From assembly GCA_027486935.1 (NCBI GenBank), contig JAIXOF010000032.1, positions 1 to 62,057 on the forward strand: a DNA stretch of 62,057 nt, read 5' to 3'. Positions 26,747 through 35,554 of this stretch are shown here, in pieces (position 1 is the stretch's first letter; every line of letters begins with the position of its first letter). Source of the stretch: Cyanobium sp. C1_MAG_00004 (lineage in GTDB: Bacteria; Cyanobacteriota; Cyanobacteriia; PCC-6307; Cyanobiaceae). The translations under genes and the position numbers were made by a program. The notes under the pieces are model-generated. The model saw only the letters and a list, made by a program, of their open reading frames with translations. It did not search any database and was not told where the DNA came from.

Positions 26747-28252
26747 ATGACCCCGACCCTCAGCAGGATCGAGCAGGCCAAGGCTGAGCGTTGTGGGCTG
26801 GACCTGGCAGCCGAACTGCCTGCGCTGGCCGCCGGCGGCTGGGAGAATCTCGATGAGGACGATCTGACGATCCGGCTCAAGTGGCTGGGCATCTTCTTCC
26901 GGCCCGTGACACCGGGTCGATTCATGGTTCGTCTGCGTCTGCCCAACGGGGTGATCCAGGCCGATCAGCTGGAGGTGCTCGCCGAGGCGGTCGACCGTTG
27001 CGGCAGCGACGGTTCGGCTGACATCACCACCCGTCAGAACCTGCAGTTGCGCGGGCTGCTGCTCGAGGACATGGCGCCGTTGCTCCAGGCGATGGAGGCG
27101 GTGGGGCTCACCAGCCGTCAGTCCGGCCACGACAATCCCCGCAACATCACCGGGAACCCCCTGGCGGGCATCGATCCGGAGGAAATCGTCGACACCCGTC
27201 CGTTGGTGGCGGCGATCCAGACCCGTCTGCTGGCCGCTGATGCGCCCCGCAACCTGCCGCGCAAGTTCAACATCGCGGTCGGTGGAGCTCCCGACAGCTT
27301 TCTGTTGCACAACGATCTGGCCTATCTGCCGGCCCTCCGCGACGGTCAGCCGGGCTTCACCGTGATGGTCGGGGGGTTCTTTTCGGCCCAGCGCAATGCG
27401 CTGGCGATTCCGCTGCATCTGTGGCTGAGGGCCGAACAGCTGCCCGGCTTCAGCCTGGCGGTGCTGCGTCATTTCGAGCGCAGCGGCAACCGTCAGGCCC
27501 GCAACAAGAGCCGTCTGATGTACCTGGTCGAGGCGCTCGGCCTGGACGGCTACCGCGACGCCGTCCTCGCCGAATTCAGCACCCTCGGTGGGGAGGCCTT
27601 CCCCCATGACGGACACCATCTGGTCACCCGGGCCCCCCGCTCGGCACTGGGTGTGAACGCCCAGAGTCAGCCGGGTCTGCACTGGGTGGGGCTGGGCGTG
27701 CCGATGGGGCGCCTCGATGCCGCCGGCATGGCCGAGCTGGCGCAGCTGGCGCGCCGCCATGGCAGCGGCGAGTTGCGTCTCACCGAAGCCCAGAACGTGC
27801 TAATCGTCGATGTGCCAGAGGCGGCGATGCCCGATCTGTTGGCCGAACCCCTGCTGCAGCGGTTCAGCCCCGAGCCCGGGGCCCTGATGGCTGAGGCCGT
27901 CAGCTGCACCGGCAGCCGCTACTGCAGCTTTGCCCTGATTCCCACCAAGACCACGGCCCAGTCGGTGGTCGAAGAGCTGGAGCGGCGGCTCGAGCTGCCC
28001 CACCCCGTGCGCACCCACTGGACCGGATGCCCCAACGCCTGCGGTCAGCCCTACATGGGCGAGATCGGCCTGATGGGTGCCAAGGCCCGCCATGAGGGTC
28101 AGATGGTCGAGGCGGCCAAGGTGTTTGTGGGTGGCGATATGGGCAGCGACCCGCGCCTGGCAGAGCTCCACGACAAGGGTGTGCCCCTCAGCCAGTTGGC
28201 TGATGCCCTCGAAGAGCTACTGGTTGTGCGCTTCGGCGCCCGGCGCCGGTGA
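26747..28252 (+). CDS. nirA: Ferredoxin-nitrite reductase NirA
   Basis: 501 residues. It reduces nitrite to ammonium with six electrons from ferredoxin, using siroheme and a [4Fe-4S] cluster. The cluster ligands are in SCTGSRYCSF and TGCPNACGQPYMGEIGLMG. Also seen are DITTRQNLQLRG (siroheme arginines), RNITGNPLAG and LPRKFNIAVGG. The frame is open upstream to 26357, but MTPTLSRIEQAKAERCGLD at 26747 fits. GTA-N8-GAC at 26678-26691 resembles an NtcA site but lies inside the divergent gene and lacks a good -10. It overlaps the next gene by four bases. Confidence 0.96.
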   Translation: MTPTLSRIEQAKAERCGLDLAAELPALAAGGWENLDEDDLTIRLKWLGIFFRPVTPGRFMVRLRLPNGVIQADQLEVLAEAVDRCGSDGSADITTRQNLQLRGLLLEDMAPLLQAMEAVGLTSRQSGHDNPRNITGNPLAGIDPEEIVDTRPLVAAIQTRLLAADAPRNLPRKFNIAVGGAPDSFLLHNDLAYLPALRDGQPGFTVMVGGFFSAQRNALAIPLHLWLRAEQLPGFSLAVLRHFERSGNRQARNKSRLMYLVEALGLDGYRDAVLAEFSTLGGEAFPHDGHHLVTRAPRSALGVNAQSQPGLHWVGLGVPMGRLDAAGMAELAQLARRHGSGELRLTEAQNVLIVDVPEAAMPDLLAEPLLQRFSPEPGALMAEAVSCTGSRYCSFALIPTKTTAQSVVEELERRLELPHPVRTHWTGCPNACGQPYMGEIGLMGAKARHEGQMVEAAKVFVGGDMGSDPRLAELHDKGVPLSQLADALEELLVVRFGARRR

Positions 28253-29793
28253 TCAGTCCGCCAGCGCCCATCCAGCCCCAGGACGGGGTCAGCCACCGGC
28301 GCCCTGCCAGGGTGGATGCACATCCAGCCGCCGCAGGGGTGCCCACGCAACCGCGGAGATCCGACCTCACCGTTGACCTGGCAGAACCCGGCAGCGAGCG
28401 CCGCTGGCAGCAACTGCAGCAGCTGCGCCGCGGGCTGGTGGACGCCGATGCCTGGCTTCAGGCGCTGGCCGATGGATCGCTGGCACCTGAGCCCGATCTT
28501 CTGGCGGCGCTGATCCCAGGTCTCGACCGGTCCAGGGTCGAAGCCCTGCTGGCCAGTGAGCTTGCCGCCGAGCCTGGCCTCCTGGTGAAGGCTGCGCTGC
28601 CGGACTGGCCTGCCCGTGCCGTTCAGCCAGCCTGTCGTGAGGCCTGGCTCGAGCCGTTGCTGCACCACGTCGCTGTTGCCGATTCGGTGCACCAACTGGG
28701 TTGGTTGCCGCTTCTGGGTCTGTTTCGTGAGGCCAAGGTGGCCCGGTTGCTGCGTGAGACGGTTCATCGCCATCTCACGGCCGAGGCGGCCTGGGGCCTG
28801 CTGCCCCTGCTGGGTCTGCAGCGCCAACCCCAGGACGGTGCCTTGCTGGTGCGTCTGGCTGTGGAGCCAGGGCCTCTGCAACGGCGCCACCAGGCCCTGG
28901 AGGGGTTGGCACTGGGGCTTTCGGCCTGGCCACAGGCGGTGTTGGTGCCGGGGCTCAGCGCGCTGGTGACGGACCTGGATCCGGCGGTGGCCGCCAAAGC
29001 CGTTGATCTGCTGGCGCGGCTGCCGGTAGGGGCGGTTGCGCTGCGCCAGGGCCTGACCAGGGCCCTGGATCCTGAGATCCTGGCCAGGGTGCAGCGACGG
29101 TTGCGCTGCAGCCCGTTGGTGCTGCTGGTGCACGGCCGCCATGGCGGACACATTCCAGACGAGCTGCAACAGCTGGCTGCCGACGTGGCCGCCCGCCGTG
29201 GTGCTCCGGTTCTGTTGCAGGCGCTGACCGCTGCCCAGTCGACCCCGGACCCCGAGGTCTGGCCCGCAGCCCGGCGGGCCCGCGCCCTCACCCTGGTGCC
29301 CCTGCTGTTGTTGCCGGGCGGGCACGTGCGCAGCGACCTGCCGCGCCTGGCCAGCCAGTGGCAGGTAGCCACCCGTGCCCAGGGTGTGGCCCTGCGGCGG
29401 CGACCGTTTCTGGGGGCCTGGCCCGCCTGGCAAGCCGCCCTGGCCCAGGCGCTGGCACGCCGCCAGGAGCTTGACCAGCGCCGGGCGCTGTGGCTGCACC
29501 ACCCGCTGCAGGGCGCACTCGCCCGACGTTTTGTGGGCCATCTCAGCGCTGTATTGGGCTGCCCGGCGGTCAGCACCCCCTACGAATCGCCCCTGCGCGG
29601 GCTTGCGGATCAGCCGCTGGAGCGGACGTTGTTGCTGCCCCTGACCCTGGCCGCCAATCGCCTGAGTGAGACCCTGGATCTGGAGTTGCAGTCGGCCACC
29701 ATGGCCCAGGATCAACCTGAGGTGCTGCCACCGTTGCTCGGCTGGACCGATCTGCGCCGATTCCTTTTGACCACCCTGGTGCAGCTGCCATGA
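28249..29793 (+). CDS. CbiX/SirB-like sirohydrochlorin chelatase with an N-terminal helical-repeat domain
   Basis: 514 residues from a GTG in the nirA stop (GTGA). Residues about 45-285 are leucine/alanine-rich amphipathic helices resembling HEAT repeats (LPLLGLFREAKVARLLRETV, GLLPLLGLQRQPQDGALLV). From residue 288 a CbiX-type domain follows: LVLLVHGRHGGHIPDELQQL, then LTLVPLLLLPGGHVRSDLPR with the conserved His359, and a second half near PFLGAWPAWQAALAQALARR. Such enzymes insert iron or cobalt into sirohydrochlorin. Between nirA and cobA, the obvious job is siroheme formation for nitrite reductase. The function of the repeat domain is unknown. Confidence 0.75.
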   Translation: MISPPAPIQPQDGVSHRRPARVDAHPAAAGVPTQPRRSDLTVDLAEPGSERRWQQLQQLRRGLVDADAWLQALADGSLAPEPDLLAALIPGLDRSRVEALLASELAAEPGLLVKAALPDWPARAVQPACREAWLEPLLHHVAVADSVHQLGWLPLLGLFREAKVARLLRETVHRHLTAEAAWGLLPLLGLQRQPQDGALLVRLAVEPGPLQRRHQALEGLALGLSAWPQAVLVPGLSALVTDLDPAVAAKAVDLLARLPVGAVALRQGLTRALDPEILARVQRRLRCSPLVLLVHGRHGGHIPDELQQLAADVAARRGAPVLLQALTAAQSTPDPEVWPAARRARALTLVPLLLLPGGHVRSDLPRLASQWQVATRAQGVALRRRPFLGAWPAWQAALAQALARRQELDQRRALWLHHPLQGALARRFVGHLSAVLGCPAVSTPYESPLRGLADQPLERTLLLPLTLAANRLSETLDLELQSATMAQDQPEVLPPLLGWTDLRRFLLTTLVQLP

Positions 29794-30569
29794 CCCCCCC
29801 CGGCACCGTCTACCTGGTGGGAGCCGGTCCCGGCGATCCTGACCTGCTGACGGTTAAGGCCCAGCGGCTGCTGGGCCAGTGCGATGCCCTGGTCTACGAC
29901 TCGCTGGTGCCGCGCCAGGTGCTCGAGCTGGTGCCCGAGGCGGCCGAGAGGCATTTCGTGGGTAAACGCCGCGGCCACCATTCGGTGCCCCAGCCCAGCA
30001 CCAATGCGGTGCTGGTCGAGCTGGCCGGCCGTTGCCGCTGTGTGGTGCGGCTCAAAGGCGGAGATCCCTTTCTGTTCGGCCGCGGTGGCGAAGAGGCCGC
30101 CCATCTGGCCCGCCATGGGGTGCCGGTTGAGGTGGTCCCCGGGGTCACCGCCGGCATCGCCGCACCCGCCTATGTGGGGATTCCGGTGACCCATCGCCGC
30201 GCCGGCAGTTCGGTGACCTTTGTCACCGGCCACGAGGAGATCGACAAGGGGCGACCCGGGGTCGACTGGCGCGGCCTGGCCCGCTGCTCGGACGGGCTGG
30301 TGATCTACATGGGCCTGCACAACCTGGCCCACATCTGCGCCGAGCTGATCGCCGGCGGCCTCGACGGCACCACCCCGGCCGCGGTGGTGCAACAGGGCAC
30401 CGTGCAGGGCCAGCGCCAGCTGGTCGCGCCGCTGGTCCAGCTGGCCGAACAGGCGGCGGTGGCGGGTTTTGCCTCGCCGTCGATCGTGGTGATCGGCGAG
30501 GTGGTCAACCAGCGGGTCGAGGCCTGTGCGCCCGAGCCGGCCGCGGTGGAGATGCCGATTCCGTTCTGA
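29790..30569 (+). CDS. cobA: Uroporphyrinogen-III C-methyltransferase
   Basis: 259 residues. It methylates uroporphyrinogen III at C2 and C7 to precorrin-2, the entry to siroheme and cobalamin. Motifs: VYLVGAGPGDPDLLTVKA, LVYDSLVP, VRLKGGDPFLFGRGGEEA, VVPGVTAGIAAPAYVGIPVTHR, and VIYMGLHNL. It overlaps the chelatase gene by four bases, completing a nirA-chelatase-cobA operon; the intermediate precorrin-2 dehydrogenase is not in the window. Confidence 0.96.
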   Translation: MTPPGTVYLVGAGPGDPDLLTVKAQRLLGQCDALVYDSLVPRQVLELVPEAAERHFVGKRRGHHSVPQPSTNAVLVELAGRCRCVVRLKGGDPFLFGRGGEEAAHLARHGVPVEVVPGVTAGIAAPAYVGIPVTHRRAGSSVTFVTGHEEIDKGRPGVDWRGLARCSDGLVIYMGLHNLAHICAELIAGGLDGTTPAAVVQQGTVQGQRQLVAPLVQLAEQAAVAGFASPSIVVIGEVVNQRVEACAPEPAAVEMPIPF

Positions 30570-30751
30570 GGGCGCCGTCCTGGCGTGGTTGGCAATCAAT
30601 GGGCGAAGCGGTCTGTGGAAAGCCCGGTTCGGTAACTCATGACACGGCTGGTTCGGTTGAACAGAAGCTTCACTGAGCACCCACTTTCTGCTGTGCCATT
30701 GCGTTCCGCCCTGGCCGCTGACCGTCATGTCCACCTCGCAGCTTCACGCCG
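30570..30751. other. Intergenic region after cobA
   Basis: No gene, terminator or convincing promoter was recognised between cobA and the short ORF that follows. The motif GGTTCGGT occurs twice (around 30627 and 30652) without an evident role. Confidence 0.3.
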
Positions 30752-30874
30752 ATGTTTGAACTGATCCCCTGCGAGAAGTTTCGCGATACTCCCGCAGTTC
30801 GCTTCTTTGATATCACCGTCGCCGCGTCGAATGCGCGCGATCTGGTGATTCCTCAGGGACCTGGACGGTTCTGA
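30752..30874 (+). CDS. Short ORF of 40 codons, unknown (possible gene remnant)
   Basis: ATG at 30752, TGA at 30872. The peptide begins MFELIPCEKFRDTPAVRFFD and continues with ITVAASNARDLVIP, which looks like the ordered start of a larger globular protein rather than random reading. The last 22 bases overlap the 3' end of the convergent EAL gene, and the frame stops there, so it may be the N-terminal remnant of a gene cut by rearrangement. No Shine-Dalgarno sequence is clear. Function unknown. Confidence 0.35.
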   Translation: MFELIPCEKFRDTPAVRFFDITVAASNARDLVIPQGPGRF

Positions 30875-32142
30875 TGGCGCAGGTAGTCGATGGCGCCCGC
30901 AACGCTCAGGGGTTCGCTGAACAGGTACCCCTGGGCCTGGTCGATGCCGTGTTCCAGCAACCATTGCCGCTGCTGTTCCGTTTCCACCCCCTCGGCCGTG
31001 AGCCTGATCTTCAGGTCGCTGCCGATCGCCACCAGCATGTCCAGCAGATGGTTGCTGGGCTTGCCTGGGGCGTTGATGCGTTGCACAAAGCTGCGGTCCA
31101 CCTTGATGGCATCGATCGGCAGGTTGTGCAGACGGCTCAAGGACGAGTAGCCGGTGCCGAAGTCATCGATGGCGATCTGCACATGGCGATCGGCCAGATG
31201 CTGCAGCAGATCCTCAAGGCCTGGATCGGCTTCATTGAGAGCTTCTTCGAGCAGTTCCAGCTGCAGGTTCACGCCGTGGGGCAGCGGATGGTGGCTGATC
31301 AGGTCCAGCAAGCGGCGCTGGCATGGCTCACTGTCCACCAACTGGGCCGACAGGTTTGCCGACAGCAACAGGGTCTGTCCCGGGCCCAGGGCTTCGGCCA
31401 GGGGTTGGGCGGCCCTGAGACTGGCTTGTAGCACCTGCAGGTCAACGGCGGCGGTGAGGCCGGCATCGTGGGCCTGGGCCAGAAAATGGCTGGGTGTGAG
31501 CATGCTGCCGTCGGCGCGGATCCAGCGGGCCAGGCATTCAAAACCGACCACCTGGCGGTTGCGCAGGTTGATGATCGGCTGCAGATAGGCCGTCAGCTGT
31601 TGCTCTTCCAGGGCAACCACCAACTCGGCTTCCTGCTGATATTGGGTCTCGGCCTGAACCTGCAGCGTCGGTGTGGCGATCACCACCTGGTGCCCCGCCC
31701 GCGTCTGGGCGGCATGCATGGCCAGACGGGCCCGGCTCAGCAATTCGCCGGCGCTGGATCCGGGTCGGGTTTCGGTCGTCGCTGCACCGATCGCCATTGT
31801 CAGCAGCAGCGGCGGGCCGGTCGGTCGGGTGACAACCGTGCAGCGGTGGTTCAGTTGCTGCGCCAGGGCCAGCAGTTCGGCGTCATGGCCGGTGCCCAGC
31901 GGCAGCAACAGGGCCAGTTCAGCCGGGCCAGTGCGCAGGATCGTGGTGCCGGTGGGAGCCTGCTGTTCCAGGGTGTTCAGGCCTGCGGCGATCAGTTCTT
32001 CGGCCAGGGCGTGCCCGTAGAGCGCCTCAAAGCGGTGGTAATGGCGAAAGGTGCAGCACAACAGGCCATAGGGGCTTGCTCCTTGGCCGCGGTTCTGCAG
32101 CAGGGTCAGCAGGGTGGCCGGGTCGTCGTTGCGTGGATGCAA
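30853..32142 (-). CDS. Degenerate GGDEF plus EAL domain protein (likely cyclic-di-GMP phosphodiesterase)
   Basis: 429 residues. Residues about 25-160 have a GGDEF-like fold in which the active motif is replaced by TGPAE (71-75), so cyclase activity is unlikely. From residue 175 an EAL domain follows: ECLARW (202-207, the ExLxR site), LSANLSAQLV, LELLEEAL, IAIDDFGTGYSSLSRL, IKVDRSFV, AEGVETEQQ and QGYLFSEPL. Most metal and catalytic residues are present, suggesting hydrolysis of cyclic di-GMP. No sensor or membrane segment is seen. Its target in the cell is unknown. Confidence 0.85.
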   Translation of the reverse strand: MHPRNDDPATLLTLLQNRGQGASPYGLLCCTFRHYHRFEALYGHALAEELIAAGLNTLEQQAPTGTTILRTGPAELALLLPLGTGHDAELLALAQQLNHRCTVVTRPTGPPLLLTMAIGAATTETRPGSSAGELLSRARLAMHAAQTRAGHQVVIATPTLQVQAETQYQQEAELVVALEEQQLTAYLQPIINLRNRQVVGFECLARWIRADGSMLTPSHFLAQAHDAGLTAAVDLQVLQASLRAAQPLAEALGPGQTLLLSANLSAQLVDSEPCQRRLLDLISHHPLPHGVNLQLELLEEALNEADPGLEDLLQHLADRHVQIAIDDFGTGYSSLSRLHNLPIDAIKVDRSFVQRINAPGKPSNHLLDMLVAIGSDLKIRLTAEGVETEQQRQWLLEHGIDQAQGYLFSEPLSVAGAIDYLRHQNRPGP

Positions 32143-32188
32143 GGGCCGTCGGTCCCGTCAGCCGCCAGAACCAAATCTATCGATGTTT

Positions 32189-33058
32189 TCAGGCTGTGCA
32201 GGCCTCGAGCACCTGGGCGTCAATGCTCCAGTCGAGGCTGCTGGTGACCCCAGCTGGCCCCGAAAAACTGCCGGTGATCGCTGCTGTCAGATCGGGTTTC
32301 GACGAGGTGGCCAGGGTGATGTAGCGATCGTCGATGCTGCCCATGCCGCTGGGGTCGAAGCCGCGCCAGCCGGCACCGGGCAGGTACACCTCGGCCCAGC
32401 CGTGCAGGTCGTAGCGCTCGGGTTTCGGATCCACCAGGTGATAACCGCTGACGAAGCGGGCCGGCAGGCCCACGCAGCGGCAGGCCTCGACCATCAGCAT
32501 CGCCAGATCCCGGCAGGAGCCGACCCGTTCCTTGAGGGTGCGGCCGGCGGGCCAGGCCGGCCCCACGTGGCGCTGGGTGTACTTGACCCGGTCCTGGATG
32601 ATCTCCACCAGCTGTTGCAGGAACATCAGCGCGCGCTGGTCGCTGCCCATCAGCGCTTCCTGGGCCACATCCACCGCCGCAGGATCGTGCTGGCCGTTGG
32701 GCAGCCAGCCCTGCAGCGAACCCATCAGATCGCTGTTGAGATGCCCCAGCGGATAGGGCAGCTGGGGCTCATTCTCTTCGAGGCAGGCCTGCAGCAGGGG
32801 TGCCGGCTGGGTTTCCACCTCGCTGATGGCCTGCACCACAAACAGGTCCGTCTCGCCGCTGAAGCGACCCCGCAGAATCTCGTCACCGCTGGCCGCCACC
32901 AGGGGGTACAGCCGTGAGGGCTCGGGGCTGATCGCCAGATCGAAAGCGATCAGTTGTTGAAACCCGTGGCCCCGTGGTTTCAGGCAGAAACGGTGAGGGC
33001 CCAGCAGCACCGGCGCGCTGTAGCGGTAGGTGAAGGTGTGGGTTACGCGAGCGCGCAT
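32189..33058 (-). CDS. Transglutaminase-like protein (BTLCP/SCP type)
   Basis: 289 residues from the ATG at 33058. An N-terminal beta domain (MRARVTHTFTYRYSAPVLLG) is followed by the papain-like transglutaminase core: the Cys in GSCRDLAMLMVEACR, the His in YDLHGWAEVYLPGAGW and the Asp in FDPSG. The family is usually found with alpha-E and circularly permuted ATP-grasp proteins, exactly as here, and has been predicted to act in peptide or amide bond formation or cleavage. It overlaps the alpha-E gene by 16 bp. Confidence 0.88.
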   Translation of the reverse strand: MRARVTHTFTYRYSAPVLLGPHRFCLKPRGHGFQQLIAFDLAISPEPSRLYPLVAASGDEILRGRFSGETDLFVVQAISEVETQPAPLLQACLEENEPQLPYPLGHLNSDLMGSLQGWLPNGQHDPAAVDVAQEALMGSDQRALMFLQQLVEIIQDRVKYTQRHVGPAWPAGRTLKERVGSCRDLAMLMVEACRCVGLPARFVSGYHLVDPKPERYDLHGWAEVYLPGAGWRGFDPSGMGSIDDRYITLATSSKPDLTAAITGSFSGPAGVTSSLDWSIDAQVLEACTA

Positions 33059-34026
33059 GCCGGAAAGGGGTCGAAGGGTTCGGCAGTGCTGGCCACGAAG
33101 TATCGCGTTTCGATCAACCTGTGAAGCTGATTGAGGTCGCTTTGCAGCGCATCGATGGATTCGTGCAGTCCGCCGGCGATCAGGGCGTCGATCGGGGTGT
33201 AGCTCCAGCGGGCCAGGGTCAGTCCCGCCAGGCACTCGAGCGCATCGGGGGTGCCGGGCACGGCACTGCCACGGATGATCCGCAGCGTCTCGTTGATGCG
33301 CTCGAGGCAGTAGCGCACCGACCGGGGAAAGATCGGATCGAGCAGCAGAAAGGCGGCCACCGCCTTCGGTTCGATCGCCTGCTGGCGGGACTGGCGAAAC
33401 ATCTGGTACGCCCCGGCGCTGCGCAGCAGTGAGATCCACTGCAGTTCGTCAAGCACCCCCCCCACTTCGTCGGTGGACGGCAGCAGCAGGAAGTACTTCA
33501 CATCGAGGATGCGGGTGGTCTTGTCGGCGCGCTCGAGCAATCGACCCAGGCGGCTGAACTGCCAGGACAGATCCCGGCTCAACGTGGCATCGGTGATCCC
33601 ATAGAACAACTGGCAGGCCCTGCGGATGTCGCGCAACTGCTCCTGGGGCGGCTGGTTCCAGAAGCTGTCGTCGTCCTGCAGGGTCCAGTGGAGGTCATTG
33701 AGCTGTTCCCACATCTCGGTGGTGATCACCTCGCGGATCTGGCGGGCGTTTTCGCGGGCGACCCCCACACAGTTGACGATGCTGCTCGGATTGCGGGTCT
33801 CGCGCACCAGAAACTGCACGACGTCATCCGGGTTGCCGTTGGGATAGAGCTGGTCGAACAGCTCCCGGTCGCCACTGGCATCGATCAGGGGCAACCAGGG
33901 TTCGGCGCTGCCGGGCGGGCAGTCGAGCGCCATGGCTTCGCTGACCTCGACAAAGCGGGACAGGTTCTCGGCCCGCTCCACGTACCGGTTGATCCAGTAA
34001 AGCGAGTCGGCGACGCGGCTCAGCAT
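33043..34026 (-). CDS. Alpha-E domain protein (DUF403)
   Basis: 327 residues, all helical. The characteristic start MLSRVADSLYWINRYVERAE, then NARQIREVITTEMWEQLND, SWQFSRLGRLLERADKTTRI and CLERINETLRIIRG mark the alpha-E family. Its function is not known; the family is nearly always encoded between an ATP-grasp and a transglutaminase gene. It overlaps both neighbours here by several bases, so the three proteins are made as one unit. Confidence 0.9.
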   Translation of the reverse strand: MLSRVADSLYWINRYVERAENLSRFVEVSEAMALDCPPGSAEPWLPLIDASGDRELFDQLYPNGNPDDVVQFLVRETRNPSSIVNCVGVARENARQIREVITTEMWEQLNDLHWTLQDDDSFWNQPPQEQLRDIRRACQLFYGITDATLSRDLSWQFSRLGRLLERADKTTRILDVKYFLLLPSTDEVGGVLDELQWISLLRSAGAYQMFRQSRQQAIEPKAVAAFLLLDPIFPRSVRYCLERINETLRIIRGSAVPGTPDALECLAGLTLARWSYTPIDALIAGGLHESIDALQSDLNQLHRLIETRYFVASTAEPFDPFPACALA

Positions 34027-35477
34027 GGGACCGCCTCCGGGCAGGGCTGTTCATCGACGATCCAGGTGTCCTTGCAGCCACCCCCCTGGGACGAGTTGAC
34101 CACCAACGAGCCGCGGCGCAGGGCCACCCGGGTCAGGCCGCCGGGGCTGACCCAGGCCCCTTTGCCGCGCAGCACATAGGGGCGCAGGTCGACGTGGCAG
34201 GGGAACAGTTCGCCTTCGCTCAGCGAGGGGACCGTCGACAGCTCCAGGGTGGGCTGGGCGATGTAATTGCGCGGATTGGCGCGGATCTTGTCGGCAAATC
34301 CGGCGATCTCGCCGGCGCTGGCATGGGGCCCGATCAACATGCCGTAGCCCCCCGCTTCGGCCACGGCCTTGACCACCAGTTCACCCAGGTGCTCGAGCAC
34401 GTAGGCCCGGTCGTCGGGCTTGGCGCACAAATAGGTGGGCACGTTCTCGATCACCGGCTCCTGACCGAGGTAGTAGCGGATCATCTCCGGCACGTAGGCA
34501 TAGATCAGCTTGTCGTCGGCCACGCCGGTGCCTGGGGCATTGGCGATGGCGACCCGACCGGCGGCGTAGACCTCCATCAGCCCCCGCACCCCCAGCATCG
34601 AATCGCTGCGGAACACGGCTGGATCGAGAAAGTCATCGTCGATCCGGCGGTAGATCACATCGACCGGTTCCAGTCCCGCGGTGCTGCGCATCCTGACCCG
34701 CTGGTCGTGACAGACCAGATCGCGACCCTCCACCAGCTGAATGCCCATCTGCTGGGCCAGGTAGCTGTGCTCGAAGTAGGCGCTGTTGAACACCCCGGGG
34801 GTCAGCAGCACCACCTTGGGGGTTTCGGTCCACGGGGCCAGGTCCCGCAGGGTCTGCAGCAGGTGCGAGGGGTAGTCGTCGATCGGTTGGACCGTGCGGC
34901 CGGCGAACAGGCTGGGGAACATCCGCTTCATCACCCGCCGGTTCTCGAGGAAATAGGCCACCCCCGAGGGGCAGCGCAGGTTGTCCTCGAGCACGCGCCA
35001 GGTGCCCTGACCGTCGCGCACCAGGTCCAGGCCCGAGATGTGGCACCACCTGCCCAGCGGCGGCTTGAAGCCCTGCAACTGGGGACGCCAGCCCTGGGAG
35101 CTGACCACGCCCTCGCGGGGGATCACGGCGTCAGCCAGGATCTTCTGATCGCCGTAGACGTCGGCCAGAAACAGGTCGATCGCCTCAAGACGCTGGATCA
35201 GGCCCGCTTCGAGGTGTTGCCAGTCGGCCTGGCTGATCAGCCGGGGCAGGGGATCAAAGGGCAGGATCCGCTCGACGCCCTTGTTGCCCGAATCGTTGAG
35301 CCGAAAGGTGGCGCCTAACCGTTTGAGCAGCATGCCGGCGGCGGTGTGGTTGCGGTTGAGCTCTTCGAGGCCGAGCTTGCCGAGGGAGGACAGCAGCGGC
35401 TGCAGGCTCAGCCTGGGTTGCTCCGGTCCCTGGAAATATTCGTCGTAACCGCGGTTCGGCCGGTAGTCGGTGAACAT
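34020..35477 (-). CDS. Circularly permuted ATP-grasp type 2 protein (DUF404/DUF407)
   Basis: 485 residues. Landmarks of the family: MFTDYRPNRGYDEYFQG at the start, IDLFLADVYGDQKIL, the nucleotide-binding RVLEDNLRCPSGVAYFLENR, VDVIYRRIDDDFLDP and VVKAVAEAGGYGMLIGPHAS. ATP-grasp enzymes join a carboxylate to an amine through an acyl phosphate; the substrates of this branch are not established. It is the first gene of the three-gene operon and lies 77 bp from the end of ureC. Confidence 0.88.
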   Translation of the reverse strand: MFTDYRPNRGYDEYFQGPEQPRLSLQPLLSSLGKLGLEELNRNHTAAGMLLKRLGATFRLNDSGNKGVERILPFDPLPRLISQADWQHLEAGLIQRLEAIDLFLADVYGDQKILADAVIPREGVVSSQGWRPQLQGFKPPLGRWCHISGLDLVRDGQGTWRVLEDNLRCPSGVAYFLENRRVMKRMFPSLFAGRTVQPIDDYPSHLLQTLRDLAPWTETPKVVLLTPGVFNSAYFEHSYLAQQMGIQLVEGRDLVCHDQRVRMRSTAGLEPVDVIYRRIDDDFLDPAVFRSDSMLGVRGLMEVYAAGRVAIANAPGTGVADDKLIYAYVPEMIRYYLGQEPVIENVPTYLCAKPDDRAYVLEHLGELVVKAVAEAGGYGMLIGPHASAGEIAGFADKIRANPRNYIAQPTLELSTVPSLSEGELFPCHVDLRPYVLRGKGAWVSPGGLTRVALRRGSLVVNSSQGGGCKDTWIVDEQPCPEAVPC

Positions 35478-35554
35478 CGCTGCTGACCTCGTGCTGCCGC
35501 GATCCTGCAGAGCACCAGAGCCTTCTCAAGTGGTGGTTGCTACGGAATGGCCAT

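Noticed and set aside
28099-29715. Minus-strand open frame of 538 codons opposite the chelatase gene
   Set aside because: No recognisable fold, Gln/Arg/Gly-rich, and antisense to an operon with clear four-base overlaps.
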